Notes under the pieces: model-generated
Databases searched by the model: none
Seen by the model: only the letters and a program-made list of their open reading frames with translations
What the model was told of the DNA's origin: nothing
Made by a program: the position numbers and the translations under genes
Part shown: piece after piece, positions 29,365-42,104 of the stretch
How the letters are laid out: the number at the start of each line of letters is the position of its first letter
How positions within the stretch are numbered: the stretch's first letter is position 1
Assembly (NCBI RefSeq): GCF_963678635.1
Contig: NC_087066.1
Location: forward strand, 47,713,129 to 47,777,128
Length of the DNA: 64,000 bases
Source: Symsagittifera roscoffensis
Lineage: Eukaryota > Xenacoelomorpha > Acoela > Convolutidae
Direction: 5' to 3'

Positions 29365-29774
29365 TGAGTTAGGACTGGAGTGTATAACTCATAGAGTAAT
29401 TTCGGATAGGGTACACCGTCTGCTCGTCACGCTATCTTATTTTCGGCCGGATAGATTCGTGCAACTTCTTAGTCTAATACCGATCCTAATCTTACTCTTA
29501 TACTATCTAGTCTCAGGTTGTTTAACTAGTCTCTGCTAGGCTCAATAGATCTAGGGTATACTGGTTTATTGCGGCTGCTGAAGTGCTCGGGAGAGTCCAA
29601 CTAATTTCTAAGTTAAATTCAAATCTCTCTGGTGCTGAAATTACAAGTAACTTCAGCACTTACAAATAAGTGGGTTGTTAGTTAGATGGATCATGATTGG
29701 TTAATATTAAATACTTTACATTGGTAAAATATCTAATTTATCCAATCATAAAATGTAGTTTAGATCAGGTTCCA
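29365..29774 (-). repeat. 5' LTR of the giant retroelement
   Basis: 410 bp, identical on reading to the copy at 10865-11274. On the minus strand it starts TGGAACC and ends AACTCA. It holds an AATAAA (29570-29565), a TATAAG (29502-29497), and an inverted repeat at 29632-29659 that can form a 13-bp stem with one G-T pair and a two-base loop. Which of these mark U3/R/U5 borders cannot be told from sequence alone. Its outer edge is 21 nt from a host splice donor. Confidence 0.97.
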
Positions 29775-29795
29775 AAAATCAAAAGATTAAAATAC

Positions 29796-29988
29796 CTGTT
29801 ATCCGTCGTGACATTCGGAAACTCTGGGCTTGCGTAGACATTTTTGAACGCGCACTGAAACTTCCGCCAAACTTTTGTATGTTTCAGACAATCGTGGAGG
29901 TACACAAAATTATTCACATCAAAAGACGCGCCTTCTGCATACATTCTCACACATCTGGGAACTTCGGGTTTCTTCGGCGTCATTCTCC
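29796..29988 (-). CDS. Exon of the DUF3638-family gene directly beside the retroelement
   Basis: A 193-bp exon with acceptor TTTGTTTGCCAG (AG at 29990-29989) and donor ACAG/GTATTT (GT at 29795-29794). It begins with two bases that complete the codon split by the 33397 donor, so the Glu/Arg-rich end of the main exon runs on into RMTPKKPEVPRCVRMYAEG. Family members have a proline-containing linker followed by a HPDV-x-x-FV-x-x-G-like segment and later a (V/L)YA(T/S)-x-x-F motif; here VYASPEFPNV is seen near the end. It ends in phase 2. The 5' LTR of the giant retroelement begins 21 nt downstream of the donor, inside the intron. Confidence 0.85.
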
Positions 29989-30008
29989 CTGGCAAACAAA
30001 AAAATTGA

Positions 30009-31190
30009 AAATGAAAAATTTATTTTCAGGTTGCTGAGAAAGTGGACATAAATATTCCAACCAAAGTCTTTTCCGATAACAAAAACTTAAAGAAAAGGGT
30101 TGAAGAAATTAAACTTTTTGAAAGGAAGTGAATTAGCTGAAGTTATCTGCAGTCATTCTTTAGTAGCACATAGAAAGAAGTATCACTTGTGACTCGCGTT
30201 GCTTAAAATTATTTTGAAAAAAAGTTTTGAACAGCTGTTTTTAGTCAGATTTAATCAGTTTAGATTGGCAGCTCAAATTATGATTAAAAGCGTTTTCGAA
30301 CGATGCAACGCTCGGTCCCATTCGTTGAAAAAATGCACCTATCTGAAATTCCTCTTTAGTTTCGGTCATTGGCCGGATCAATTAAAGACTTCTAGCTAAG
30401 ATTTTTTTTTTCAAAGTACTAATCATTATTTTTTAATTGAGATGCCATACAAACTTCTATAAAAAATTAGCTATACAATGCAAGTTTAGAACTGCAGAGG
30501 GTCATCGGCCTCAGCTACTCAAATCAGCCACCCGATGAGCTGGTAAAACAGCACAGCACATAAAAGCTTAAATAATCATAGCTCGCATCTTTTCAACTAC
30601 AAGCTGTCCACGCTTTCAGTTTTGAAAGATCTCCAGCAACTTCTAATTTTTTTTTAACGCAGAAAAAAAGAAAAAACAAAAATTTTAATATTATTACAAT
30701 TAATTGTAATTTAAAAACCAGAGGAAATATTTTTTCGGCAAACTAATGATATTTTAAAATTTTCTTTTCCAAAAATTTCACGATTAATCTAATTCCACGT
30801 TTCTGTGCACAGCAGGCTTGAGTCCCGTTTTCAAGCTCTCAAAAACTGTGCAAAATTGAGTTGAGGCAGCTAAATGTTCAAGGGACAAACATTAGCTTTT
30901 TGGATTTCGCGTGGGCTAAAAACAGCAATCGAGAAAATAACCCGAAAGTACTAGACAAAAACACTTGAAAACTGAGTTCGTTCGTTGTAAATTCAAACTG
31001 GCTAGTTCAGTAGAATCAATAAAATTCAAAAATTAATAGAAAAGACTACTACTACTACTTATGAGTTTATTGTCCGTTTTCCCATTGGCGTTAGACATTG
31101 GGAAAGTGCGCAAGCAATGAAAAGATGAGCGCATTGTGAATAGCATTCAAGCTATTCAATAGAAGATAACATCTTTTTCCATGCCATTTA
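30009..31190. other. Intronic stretch, nothing recognised
   Basis: AT-rich DNA in the host intron between 33396 and 29989. No exon or element recognised. Confidence 0.5.
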
Positions 31191-31195
31191 ATCAA

Positions 31196-32350
31196 GGCAG
31201 TCTGTGGGTTTGAAGTTTAAAGTATTCAGTTCAAGTTTAGCATCATTGATCCAGCGTGCTTTAGGTCTTCCTGCTGGTTTTTTTCCTGGGACTTAAATAT
31301 GGTCTGTTGATTTATGTACATACTCATTTTCTCTTCGGTGAACATGGCCAAATTATCGTAGCCATAACCGCACTTGTAACTTGTCCAAATCATTAAGACT
31401 TGTCATTTTAATTACTGCTTCATTGGTATTTCCTGTAATCCTACGCAGAGCGTTCATATCAGCAGTCTTAAAAGAGCTGCATATTGCCTTGGTCTGAGCC
31501 CAGGTTCCAGAGCAGTGCATCGAAACTGGCTGGAGACAAGCTCCGTACATATGACACCTTGTAATCAAGTCTAATTTTTTTTTGAGCAGCAGAGGCGCTA
31601 CTTTCCGCCATTTCGCGCACAAAGCTATTATTGTAACCCATGATAAACGTACTGCGACACTTCCACTAAAATCATGTCACCCGGATAGCAGAACTCGTTG
31701 GCGGTATCACGGGCTTCAAATTGATTGATTCGTAAAAAAGCATTCTGATTTCAGCAATAATTGGAAGGACTTTTGCATCTTGAACAAACATTATTATGTA
31801 CCTTATTCTTCGCCCTTGATAAAATTCAAAAGTTACAGCTTCTGCTCGACGATCATGTTGGAATGAAACCATTCTGATTGAAATTTTCGCTACTCTGAAA
31901 CGTACAGTAATAATCAGTGTTTTTTTTAAAAAAAATTGTTACGAACAGCTGGATTTTGTGACTGACAGACATTGCAAAGTCTGTGACCCTCTGAAATTTC
32001 AGTTCCAAAGCAGAAAAGGTCAATTTTGCAGTCAAAATCTTAGAGCCAATCTCCAATATGTCTAATCATGTCACCTAACGCAAAAGTATATTCTTGTGAG
32101 ATAACTGAGTATCTTCTAGAGTGTTATAAAATCCTGTTTTTCCGCATCTTCTGTACCAGCTCATGGTGCGTACGCATGTACAACAGTACACACAGTATGC
32201 CCTTACTCAAGTTCTAGGAGCATATCACGTTTATTCGCTCTACTAACTTCCAGTACATTTTCAACAAGTCGATCATTAATGGCTATTGCACTACCATTTG
32301 TGCCTTTTGATTTTCCTTGTCAGAAAAACCGAGTTTTTTGGTCGCCTTAT
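31196..32350 (-). pseudogene. Decayed LINE (RTE-like) retrotransposon
   Basis: Minus-strand fragments with stops and frameshifts. Near 32120-32330: INDRLVENVLEVSRANKRD and, after a stop, VVHAYAP and a TEDAEKTGFYNTLED stretch, typical of the apurinic endonuclease domain. Near 31353-31622: ITRCHMYGA, a GTWAQTKA stretch and ALRRITGNTNE, typical of the C-terminal part after reverse transcriptase. Near 31230-31290: PGKKPAGRPKARWIND, the GRP-x-x-RW motif at the end of such ORFs. The reverse transcriptase core itself is missing or unreadable. It lies in the host intron between 33396 and 29989, in the same direction. Confidence 0.75.
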
Positions 32351-32789
32351 CCAAAACGTCTCATTGCGAATGTCTTAAAAACGAGCTTCTTGTAGACAGC
32401 GCACCGGTATCTTTCTTTTACCAAGAGTTTCGCATATCGAACAAAAAATTTCAATGTGTATCCTACGTTATATGGGAAAGGTACGGTTCATCAATACCAT
32501 GATGGCAGTTTGTATGGCCTTAAGATGCTTGACCTAGACAAAATACGGATTGCACTGCTCCTCGATTAGTACTTAGATACCCGGGTTGACAAAGAATCCT
32601 ACCTTAGAACTTCTAACAAGATTTGAATGAAATATCCGTTATCTTACATTTTTCTTATAAAGCGTGGCAAATTATCGGCACTCATAATCGTTGCAAAGTG
32701 AATCGAGGCCAACTATAATTGGCCATATTAATCTTACTAAACTGTTAGCATTTGCATTTGATATTCGCAGTACAAAAAGTATTTGAGAG

Positions 32790-33230
32790 CAGGTACGGGG
32801 CAGTCGGAACATTCAAAGATTTGCCCAGACACTAGCAGCCTTGTTTTCAGTATCATACAAATTTCGACTTTTCAACTAGCAATTTTCGACAGAGATTTTA
32901 AATTTAATTCGAAAGCTATTGCTGTCTTGAGTAAACTAAGATTTTTTACCTGTTAATAATTTTTGAAAAATTATGGGGGCTTAACGATTGTCAATTTGAG
33001 GCAATTAAAGCGCACTATATTTGGTGCTATTAACGCGTAAGCGGAGATTTCTCCGTCTTAGAATTCATTCCAAATCGAATTCAGGCATGCTATTTGGTGT
33101 ATTGAATACTTCGCTATATGCGAAATATATCACTTTGACCTTTATATAGCGCGTGGGGGGATCCATAGACCTTAAAGGGCAGTCGGAACATTCAGGGCTC
33201 GCCCTGACACGATCAGTTTTGTTCTATTTA
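32790..33230 (+). repeat. Copy of dispersed repeat family R1
   Basis: Two R1 end blocks (about 32805 and 33175) with, between them, the GACTTTTCAACTAGCAATTTT block, the TATGGGGGCTTAACGATTG block and TAACGCGTAAGCGGAGATTT. Intronic. Confidence 0.75.
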
Positions 33231-33396
33231 TGCTAGTTTTTTTAATCATAACTCTTTTTATGGTGTCCAAGTTTAATTTAGTTTTCCGAGTTGACCTTTT
33301 GCCTGATATATATGTCGGGGATAATGAAACAAACACAGAATATTTTATCCTAGGCGGTCAGGTCAGTCCACGAGCGTAGAATATATCTTCACTGAC

Positions 33397-36300
33397 CTGG
33401 TCTAACGACTTGCCTCTCTTCTTGCTCTTCGTGCTCCAACTCTCGTTCTTGCTCCTCGTCGAACAGATCCACAAACACTTCTCTCTCAGAACCCAATTCC
33501 TTGCATTTATCAACCAGATTGACTCTGAACTGTTCGCAGTTATCGCTTACATTCATTTCCTCATTACGATCCGAAACCACTTTCCACAAAGTTGTTTTTT
33601 CCCTGTACACTCCGTACATTTTTTTCAACTCGGTAACTTCGTTTTGGACCACATTCTCCGCAAAGCTCTTCAGTGATCGGCTGCTAGCACCCACATTGTA
33701 TCGATCGTACACGCACAGTTTGTGCAGCTGGTCCGAGCCCTGATTAGCCCAGTGAACTAACCCGTCTTGGACTTGCTTGTGACTATTTTTGAATGCCCAT
33801 GAAAGCACTTTGCCGACCTCTGATATATCGCTTGAGAAGTCTCGACTCTGAGACTGGATCTCGAGGTCCACTTCATAAGATGCGAAGAAAGAAAGACTAT
33901 GTCCGCAACCCAGCAGCCGCATTCGCATACAAGCCTGGGATAACTTGTCCTTTGCCAGGCCTTTTCCGAGAGTAACTGCCGCTTTCGTCCCATTTGGGAA
34001 TTGCAAGTCAGTTCCCCGAGTATGAACGTCGTCCAGGTATACAATGCAGGAGCCGAGTTTTTCTGCAAAAGGTGAGAGGTGAAACGGGGTATCGAACCCC
34101 TTTCTATCAACAACCATCATGTTGTCCTTGCCGTCGAAATAAATCGCCGCTTCAATTTCAACTTCCGACACTTTTGACATCCAAAGCTGAACAAAAGCTT
34201 TATTGTGCAGCATAATTAAAGCTCCGGGATCCAAAATTACTTTTGTTTTGTAATCACTTTGGTCCAGAATGAAATCCAAAATAACCTCGCCGCTTGCTCC
34301 ATGACTAAGAGCGCGGTAAAATTGGTTCTCGGGTTTCAGCAAATTGTGTATTACGAGAGCGTTCGTTCCTTGAAGTGAGGGCAAATCCTGTTGTTGAATT
34401 GTGAGGGGCAACAGCAGTTGGGTTTCATTGGTGCCACTGAAACCAGTAATTAGGTTGCCGTTTTCACGACATAAGTCCCAGCCGGTCGCCGACAGTTTTT
34501 GAGGGAACTGTTTAGCCTCTTGCTGATAGACCATATTAACAAGCCAGTAGTCAACTACTAAAACATGTTTGTGAAACAGCTTATACAAAGCACGGAGCTG
34601 AATCTGGTCTGATAAGTTGATGCAGCTACAACTTCTCAGCTCTCGTGGAATGTAATCGGGGTGACAAAAATTGACCCACTTGTCATATATAGCTGTTGCC
34701 ACACTCATTTCCACTGAAGTGAGTGTCCGAAGAACCTCTTCAAATCCATCTCTCGGGATGCCTTGATAGTAATAGGTCAGCTGTGTCAACGCCAACGCCA
34801 CATCCGGGTGGCCAAAATCGGTTTTATCCGCCGCTACATCTTTCGCCCGGAAAGGAACAGCCATTTTGCGGTACTTTCCAACTCCGTAGTTCACTCGGTG
34901 TCTCAACGACAAACAGTGCTGCAGAATTTTCAAGCCAAAGAATCCTCGAAGCAGAAACACAACATGTGGAATTTCAGAATCGCCAAGGGTCACTCGCAAG
35001 TTTGCAGTCTGATTAAACTCCAGCTCCTCGGCGATTATGTAATTCTTGACGCATATTTTTTGATCCTCAGTCAGCGGTTTTAAATCGGCTTCCGTTTTGC
35101 ATTCAAGAAAATCGTCGATAAGCATGTCGCTTATTTTCCAGAAGGACTCCGAATCTTTGTCGAGAAGACGGAAAACGTTGAATTGATGTTGAGTATCCCA
35201 TTTATCTGATTCAATCATAACATGTTCTGAGCCGCACTTCTCGAAAATTAAACTTGCGTGTTTTTTCAATCTGCTGAAAATACTTTGAAGAACTACCCAG
35301 CGTTGGTTACTTCCATCCAGTGGAATTTGTGATCCCACCGTGTAAACCAACTGTCTTTTAACCGACAAAATGTCATCGCTTTCGTCTAGGATGTTTCGAA
35401 TATTCTTTTCGTAAGTTTGCGAAAAAAATTGGTAGCTTTTTGCTTGTTCGCTGCTGCCGTTGATAAAAACTTCCAGTGCCTTGAGTTGCATGGACATCAT
35501 TTGCTCAGGAGTACTGACCATGAATCCTCGTTGTTTTTTATGTTCGTGTAGACAAGTGGAAAGATGATTCATTTGCTCGCAACTCAGCTCAAGATCTCTG
35601 CAGAAAGGAAGTTTAAGAAGTCGCATATCGAGAACGCCCCCCATTTTGGCGCGCAAAGACTGAGAGTTAGTGGGGTAGAGCGAGCTCAAAATAACAACCT
35701 GTGGGCAAAGTCCCTTTTTGCGTGATATCGAAGCTACCAACATAGGCACTATTACGCTGGATTTGCCCTCACCCATGTTTAACTGCATAACTGCATTCTT
35801 ATCATCTGGTGGATCGAACATCTGTTGTGCAATTTCAACTTGTGCAGGTCGTATCATGAAGTTTCCTTCGGCTTCGAGGATCAGCCATTCTGCGAACTCT
35901 TGAGGAACCCAGTTGGTGTGTCCCACGTTATTCAACTCACGTTGTAGATGTACGGATTTTCTGCTCTTCAGGTGTTGCAGACATCTTTGTAATCGTTGCT
36001 TCTCCGTCCACCTGACCACTAACGCGCCTAAGAGGTCCCTCCAATCATACTCGTTTGGAACTTGCGGAGGTCTTCTCCTTCGTAGCAAAAGCGGAACTAG
36101 TTCCAACGGTGATTCTCGAAACATAAGTCCGCATCTATGCAAAGCTGTTTCCACGCATTGATTTTCTCTCGGAATCAAAATCTTCATTAGGGCATTTTCT
36201 GTTTCGAGTAGTTTTTGACGCGCAACTTCTAACTTTTTTTCAAGCGTGCCCATATCTGGTTCAATTTGTTCGCTGTTCATTTTTCCGTCTTTGAAAGCCC

Positions 36301-39300
36301 TCCAACTTTCTTCTAAGCGGTTTTTGAAATCTTGACTAATGGCATCTTCAACCTCGAACCCTCCGATCATATCAACTATGTTTTCGTCTTCATTTTGGGA
36401 ACATGCTTTGACAGTGTTCTGATTTTTGTGTACAAAGGGCAGAATAAGTTCATCGAAACTTTCGGGAATAACGTCCAAATCGAACTTTTGATCAAGATTG
36501 ATGCGTTTTGCAAAGTTCACTTTCTGAGAAAAGCTAGCCTCAAATTTAGGGATTTTAGCTACTCTTATATTTGAACTATTGTTGACGATCGAATCTATAA
36601 CAGCATCCACTTGTTTCAGAAATTCGAGCAATTTTTTGTTCTTATATCGCTTGTCAAACAAATCTGAAAGAGCTTCGATCGCCGATTGTTTGTTCAGGAG
36701 TTCATAATTTCCAGAAAACTGACATCTAGTGTCGGGCCAGGCATTCATTGCCAGTTGAGTTACTTGGTTTTCTTCTTTAGTTTTCGTTTGATCGAAATAG
36801 TTTTCCGCTTTTTGCTTCTCTCTGAGGTATCTTTCGGTTTTGGACTCTCTGTCATGATCACTGCAACTTCTGTCGAGCCAAGCATCGATAAACGCATCTC
36901 TATTCCTAAAAAAGCCACTAATGCTACTCATGATGTCGCTTCTTTCAACTCTAATTCGGGGCAGGTCCTGGTAGTACGGATAAGCAGGAGGATCAAGTGC
37001 TTGAAACATGTCGAAATGTTGTGAGATCAAGAAAAATGACGCCAAGTACGCGAAGTCGATCAAGTTTTCGTATACCAGAAAAGAAGTCATCGCAAACAGC
37101 AGGTATCTGGTTGTATCGCCTTGACGGGCTAGTTCATAGAGGTCAAGCAAGCACTTGTCCTTAACCTCCAGTTGTTTCCAGTCACTTAAGGATCTGTTGT
37201 TCATCAAATCTGATGTTCTAAGGCCCCCCATACTTGTTAAACTCGTTGCCCATTCGCTTAGCGAGTAATTGTAATTATATAAGGGCTCTGAATTTCGAAG
37301 ACGCAATATCGAAGATATCGTTCGAACTTTGTCAATAACTTCTTCGTCTTTTAGAATGATTTCTGTATTATACAAAAGGTTGGATGAATCTGCTACATTG
37401 ACTTTTGAGTTCTTCACATTCAGTGGGTAAACTTTGTCCTGGATGTTCTGGATTGCTCTTTTTGCTAGAACAGAGGAATTTTGGCGATTTTCTGAAAAAT
37501 TGGACTGTGTTCGGTATGCTTTTTCTTGATCATGATACATGTACGATAGTTTGTTACTGTGAGCCCGTAAATTCTCACATTGGGACCTTAGCGACTCCAG
37601 GGTACAAATGGAATATGGCGGAATTTGAGGGTATTGCTCAATTTCCGCGTACGGTCCATGTTTTTTGTTAGAGATATATTCTCTTATGCAACAACATTTT
37701 TCTAGAACACTCAAGATTTGTTCTGATCTCGTATCCAGCGGTGTGCATGAATAGCTTCGACCCTTGCTCAGAATTTTCATTCCCAATTCGAAACCTGTCA
37801 GTTTTGTAAAGGGGTCAGGCAGGGGGTAAGATGTTTTCACATGAAACATGGCAAGGTAGAGATTCGCTACATCGCTAGATGGCGGCAAAAGTTGTTTGAA
37901 ATTTTCATCCACGTTGTAAGCGAAAAAAGATGGATCATGGAACGAACTTTTGTTGACCTCAATTCGCACATGCTCGGAAGAGAGCGATTCAGCGATTTTG
38001 CCATGGGGGATTATTACTTTCTTGTCTGATCCAGACTCAAGAACAATTCCGCTCTTAAAGCCAATTAAAGTTCCCAGATAGCCAGATTTGGCTATTTTGA
38101 AGCCAGGATACTGAAATGCATTAATCTGAGAGTAGTCGTCGGAGATCGAAAATGAAAGACGGTGCCTCGGGAGTGAAATAGACAACGTGTTTTTTTCAGG
38201 GTGCAAAAATACGTGCACATGATCAGGTATTTCAACTCGGTCAAAAAGCAAACTTTGCAGGTTACGGAAAATTTGGCTAGCGATGCCTATCATTAGGGAA
38301 TCATCGTCATTATCAATCAATTCCCATGAATATGTTTTATCTAAAATTTGATATGACGAGAGTTTATTTTCGAATACATTCGGACTCCAAAACTCAATAG
38401 ATTTTGACTCAATTTCTTGATTTTCTACATAGTATTCCAACCAGTGACCAAATTGACACAATTCATGGGGCAAATGATTTCGCAGAAGGCTGGCAGGCAG
38501 ATAATGCAGCCTTTTCGTGGAAGTCTTTTTGGTTACCAGGAGTGTTTTACTGTCGACCATCATGAACTGGTAGCAAGCGCCATAGATCTTATTCATAGTC
38601 ACAAAGCTACCTGGGCAATCACCAGGACCTACGGTCAAGTTTGCAGATCCAAAAATACGTTGGTAACATGAGTGTGAGGTTATGTTCCGTGGGAGACGCT
38701 CAACAGGATCGTTATTCATGAGAAAGGCTCCAGTTAGAATGTTAATGCACAAATGGTCTCCGTGATTCAGATCTTTTTTCATCCAAGGATCCCCATGAGG
38801 GGCTGGCGCCCATCTTGATTCAACGCCATTTGGTTTTTTCAGGCTAGGATATTGCCTAGATACGAAACTTTGAATGGTTTCTAAATCAACTTCAAGCAAT
38901 GATTTCAGCTTCTTTTCTACTCGTAGTCCTACCGACCAACTTTTTTGCACAAGATTCCTGATAAAAGGCCATTCTCTAGCTGTCATGTTGTTCATCAAAA
39001 AGTTGTCAGAGACATTGTTTTGAGCTATAAACCAGCTTATAGCGTAATCTGAACGATTGAGGATCGCTTCTAAATTTTCGGCACTCACGTGTAACGTACT
39101 GGCTATGGTAAGACTGATTTGGACTAGTTTCAATTTAAGTTCGGGCTCGTCAACGCCAATGATTTGCAGCGATTCAATTTTTTGTTTCACTTTGCTGCTC
39201 CAGTTCAAGCCAATCTTTCGACAACGAGACAGAAAGAACGAAATTTCACATTTATTTTCCGAGAACTCAAGCAAACGACAGCCAAACAAAACTAAACATA

Positions 39301-40996
39301 GAAGAGATAAATTTTTATCCCAGTTGTCCTGGATAGCATCCAGTTGAACATCAAGAACTTTCAAGGCATCAGACACAAAATCTTCGTCTAAAAAATCTCG
39401 ATGCTGATTCCGAGCTCTTTTCTCTTGATCATCTTCTGAGTAGCCACACGGATTACTCATTTCACTTTCTGATTCCTTCAGGTTTCCATTTTTCTTTTCG
39501 TCTGAAATCTGACCTCCAGTTTCCCAAAGAATCTGGCAAACAAGCGACACCACATCTTCGTGATGCCAAGAGAGAGCGTTGTTTTTAAAAGCTGCAATGA
39601 GGTTCCGAATTTGAATTCGGCTACCTGCCCGACAACATCCAAAAACACGAAATTCTTTGAGTGAGAGTTCGGACGGACAGTCGCTCTGCCTGCAAATCAC
39701 TTCATTATCGCTGTGCAAATTGCTATCAATTGTCCATTGAAGGCACCTGTACATACCAACTGCAACCATTGTGATCTTTTTACGAAGATCTTCTAAGAAC
39801 GTCGGGTTGTTTCTGTAGTCGGAAAAACTGTTCTCGCCCGAAAGCGGAGTAATCCTGTTCGAGCTAAAAGAGCGGACACAGCCCAATCTTAAGGGGTCTT
39901 TGTGTTCAATTATGAAGTTTTCGCCCGATGGCGAATTCTTCGGGTGCATGGGATTTCGTTTGTAGTTGAACTCGGATGAACTCATTAAGGTCATCTGGTC
40001 AGACAGAGATCCAAGGTAACTGGGACTTTTATAAATTCGGAGATCTCTGTGTTCAGACCAAACATCTCGCTTTCCACTACGTTCATTCGCAATCCAGAAA
40101 TTCAAAACCTCTGTTTTGAAGAAATGAATCGCTGATCGCAAAACACGAACTTCGTTTGGACAATTGAGATCAAAGACAACGGCGTGTTGGCCTTCAATTT
40201 TGGACGGAAACGGTTCACGGTATAGAGAAACACTGATATTCTCAGCCCTTGAGATTAAGGCGCATTTATTGCACCTATCACTGTGTTTTTCTGTCGAATA
40301 GTATGTTCCTGTTATGTATTCACAGACTTTACGGCTAGCCTGATCCTTCAAGTCAAGGTAACCCGCATACTCAGATGCGACTTCCCGTTTTTTACGTTTT
40401 TTTGAGGTTTCAACGATTTTAAGAATTCTTTGGCGCTTATTTTTCATATCTTCATTAGAACAAGCGTAACGCACATCTAGAGAATTAGGGTCGGTCGGGT
40501 CACCCATCAATATAACGGGGATTTGACCTTTGAACCTTGAAGTCAAGTAGCTCTCAACATGGCGCAACTGATCAAGTTGTTCTCGTAAAGGCAACAGAAA
40601 GTGATTCACAATCGACACATCCATATCCAGGCCGTGATCTAGAATCATTGGATTTATGTGGCCCGCTTTTTTGTCTAGAATCACGAGGAACGAATAACAA
40701 GTAAGCAGCATCACGCTGTACATTTCAGGGTTTCCTTCGTACATTTGAGACGCCAACTTGAAATAGTCTTTGAAACAGGCGAACGTTTCCTTCATTGATG
40801 ATGGGATGTCTTCCGCAATGTTTTGGCAATGAGTCCTTGCCCATAGTTCGTTATCAAACAGAGCCTGAACTGTGCGAAAATCCAGAAACTTCACTTCTGA
40901 AGTCAGATAGGGCGCTACACTTTTTAAAGTGTTATTTGGATTTCGGTTTATCTTTTGATCCAACGCATCTGGGTTGTACAGTCGCCCGGTCTGTCC
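33397..40996 (-). CDS. Main 7.6-kb exon: DUF3638/DUF3645 ATPase-like core
   Basis: A 7,600-bp exon with no stop or frameshift, about 2,533 residues. It begins after a TTGTGGTGTTGCAG acceptor with a GGA codon; the nominal GTG at 41008 lies in the intron and is not a start. It ends at CAG/GTCAGT (exon edge 33397, phase 1), six bases before an in-frame TGA that splicing removes. Visible family marks: LILEAEGNFMIRPAQ upstream of the Walker-A-like QLNMGEGKSSVIVPML (NMGEGKS at 35759-35779), then ILDESDDIL (about 35366-35388, a DEAD-like Walker B), later YLDDVHTRGTDL (about 34004-34024) and QACMRMRLLG, and a Glu-rich end EEQERELEHEEQEERQ. These LLE and NMG motifs are what define DUF3638 in my recollection. 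Cellular role is unknown; an ATP-driven, helicase- or SecA-like activity is inference. Such a long single exon in an intron-rich gene is unusual. Confidence 0.93.
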
Positions 40997-41008
40997 CTGC
41001 AACACCAC

Positions 41009-42100
41009 AAAAATGATAACATATCTAGAATATGTGCTTGGGCGGGGTTTTTATAATTGCAGGCTGTTAGATCGTTAGTACCAATTACGAACGTCAGATT
41101 GAAATTTGAGTTTTTACCAAAAATTCTTGCAAAAAAAATGAAAACTAGACGAACGAGCATTGCCGGTTGCAGTGCAGAAGTAGCACATAAAATTCCAACC
41201 ACGTTCATACAATAACTACAAAAAAATATATTTGTCCTTTTTTCAAATTAGTGTCGCATACCGATGACTATTTGCGGTACCTAATTTTGCCTGGAAAACA
41301 AAATATAATTAAAAACAATCGAAGACAAAGTTTTCTCCTTATTTTCAATGGTCGGATCAATAATTGATTAGATTTTAAGCTGTTCAAGCAGTATACCTGG
41401 ACATTGATTTGATAAATAGAAAGTCACAAAATTGGGCAACAAGATCATTATTTAAAATATAAATACTGTTTATGAAATTTCTTTAAATTTTTTCGAAATT
41501 TGATGAAGTCTACCGCAACTCTCTTAAAAAATTCTCGGCAACTGTCAGATAACTTTTTAAGATTTATTTTGCTCTGATCAGTGCAAATATGGGTAGGAGC
41601 TTTTGTCTCCGAGTGTTTTAGATTTTTTCGTTTTCTACGCAAAACCAGGTACCACAAATAGTCATCAGCATATGCCGAACGATAATCATTTTGTTTTTTA
41701 GTCAAAATTTGAGCGAGTTGGTGTTATACTGCAAAAAAAAATAGCTCTGCAAAAGTTAATTCACTCTCAGAAAAAGGTTTACACAGCTTCGATCAGCATT
41801 TATTTTGCAATAAAGTGCTTTGGAAAATTCTTAAAAGTTTTCTAAATTTTCGCAGATTAATTTTATTTTTTTGTTCCATTTTTCGTTTTTTTGAGATACA
41901 ATTAGCCAAACGTGGTCGCAACTTTTTCTGCTATTTGCACAGTAACCGGCTAGTCTTGGTTTGAGCTGGTTTTGAAAGATTGTAATTACTTAACCGAACC
42001 CATAACTAGAAATTTTACCAAAAATAACTCGACACAGCTTTGTTTTGAATTAAATTCAAACGAGAGTAGCTAGTTGCAGTGCAAGAAGCACAGAATGTTC
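41009..42100. other. Intronic stretch, nothing recognised
   Basis: Start of the 5.2-kb intron upstream of the main host exon. Short minus-strand ORFs (such as 40948-41208) straddle the splice acceptor and are by-products. Confidence 0.5.
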
Positions 42101-42104
42101 CGAC

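Larger units (their letters stand above)
10865..29774 (-). mobile_element. Intact 18.9-kb envelope-bearing Ty3/gypsy-type LTR retroelement
   Basis: Two 410-bp LTRs (10865-11274 and 29365-29774), each TG...CA, enclose 18,090 bp. The flanks carry a 4-bp direct duplication AAAA (10861-10864 and 29775-29778). Read side by side, the LTRs show no difference, so insertion was recent. All coding is on the minus strand: a leader ORF, a basic 155-codon ORF, fused gag-pol, two small membrane ORFs, a methionine-free ORF, an envelope-like ORF and a 601-codon ORF. Pol order (protease, RT, RNase H, integrase with GPY-type tail) places it in Metaviridae. The coding strand is rich in A and C and poor in G from one LTR to the other, unlike the host flanks. 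At 18.9 kb it is far longer than typical Ty3 elements (5-9 kb). It lies in the intron after host exon 29988-29796, in the same orientation as the host gene. Confidence 0.97.

Noticed and set aside
33389..41008. Treating the main host exon as a complete 2539-residue intronless gene
   Set aside because: The nominal start is GTG inside an intron, with a good acceptor four codons later, and a CAG/GTCAGT donor lies just before the stop; flanking exons join in phase on both sides.
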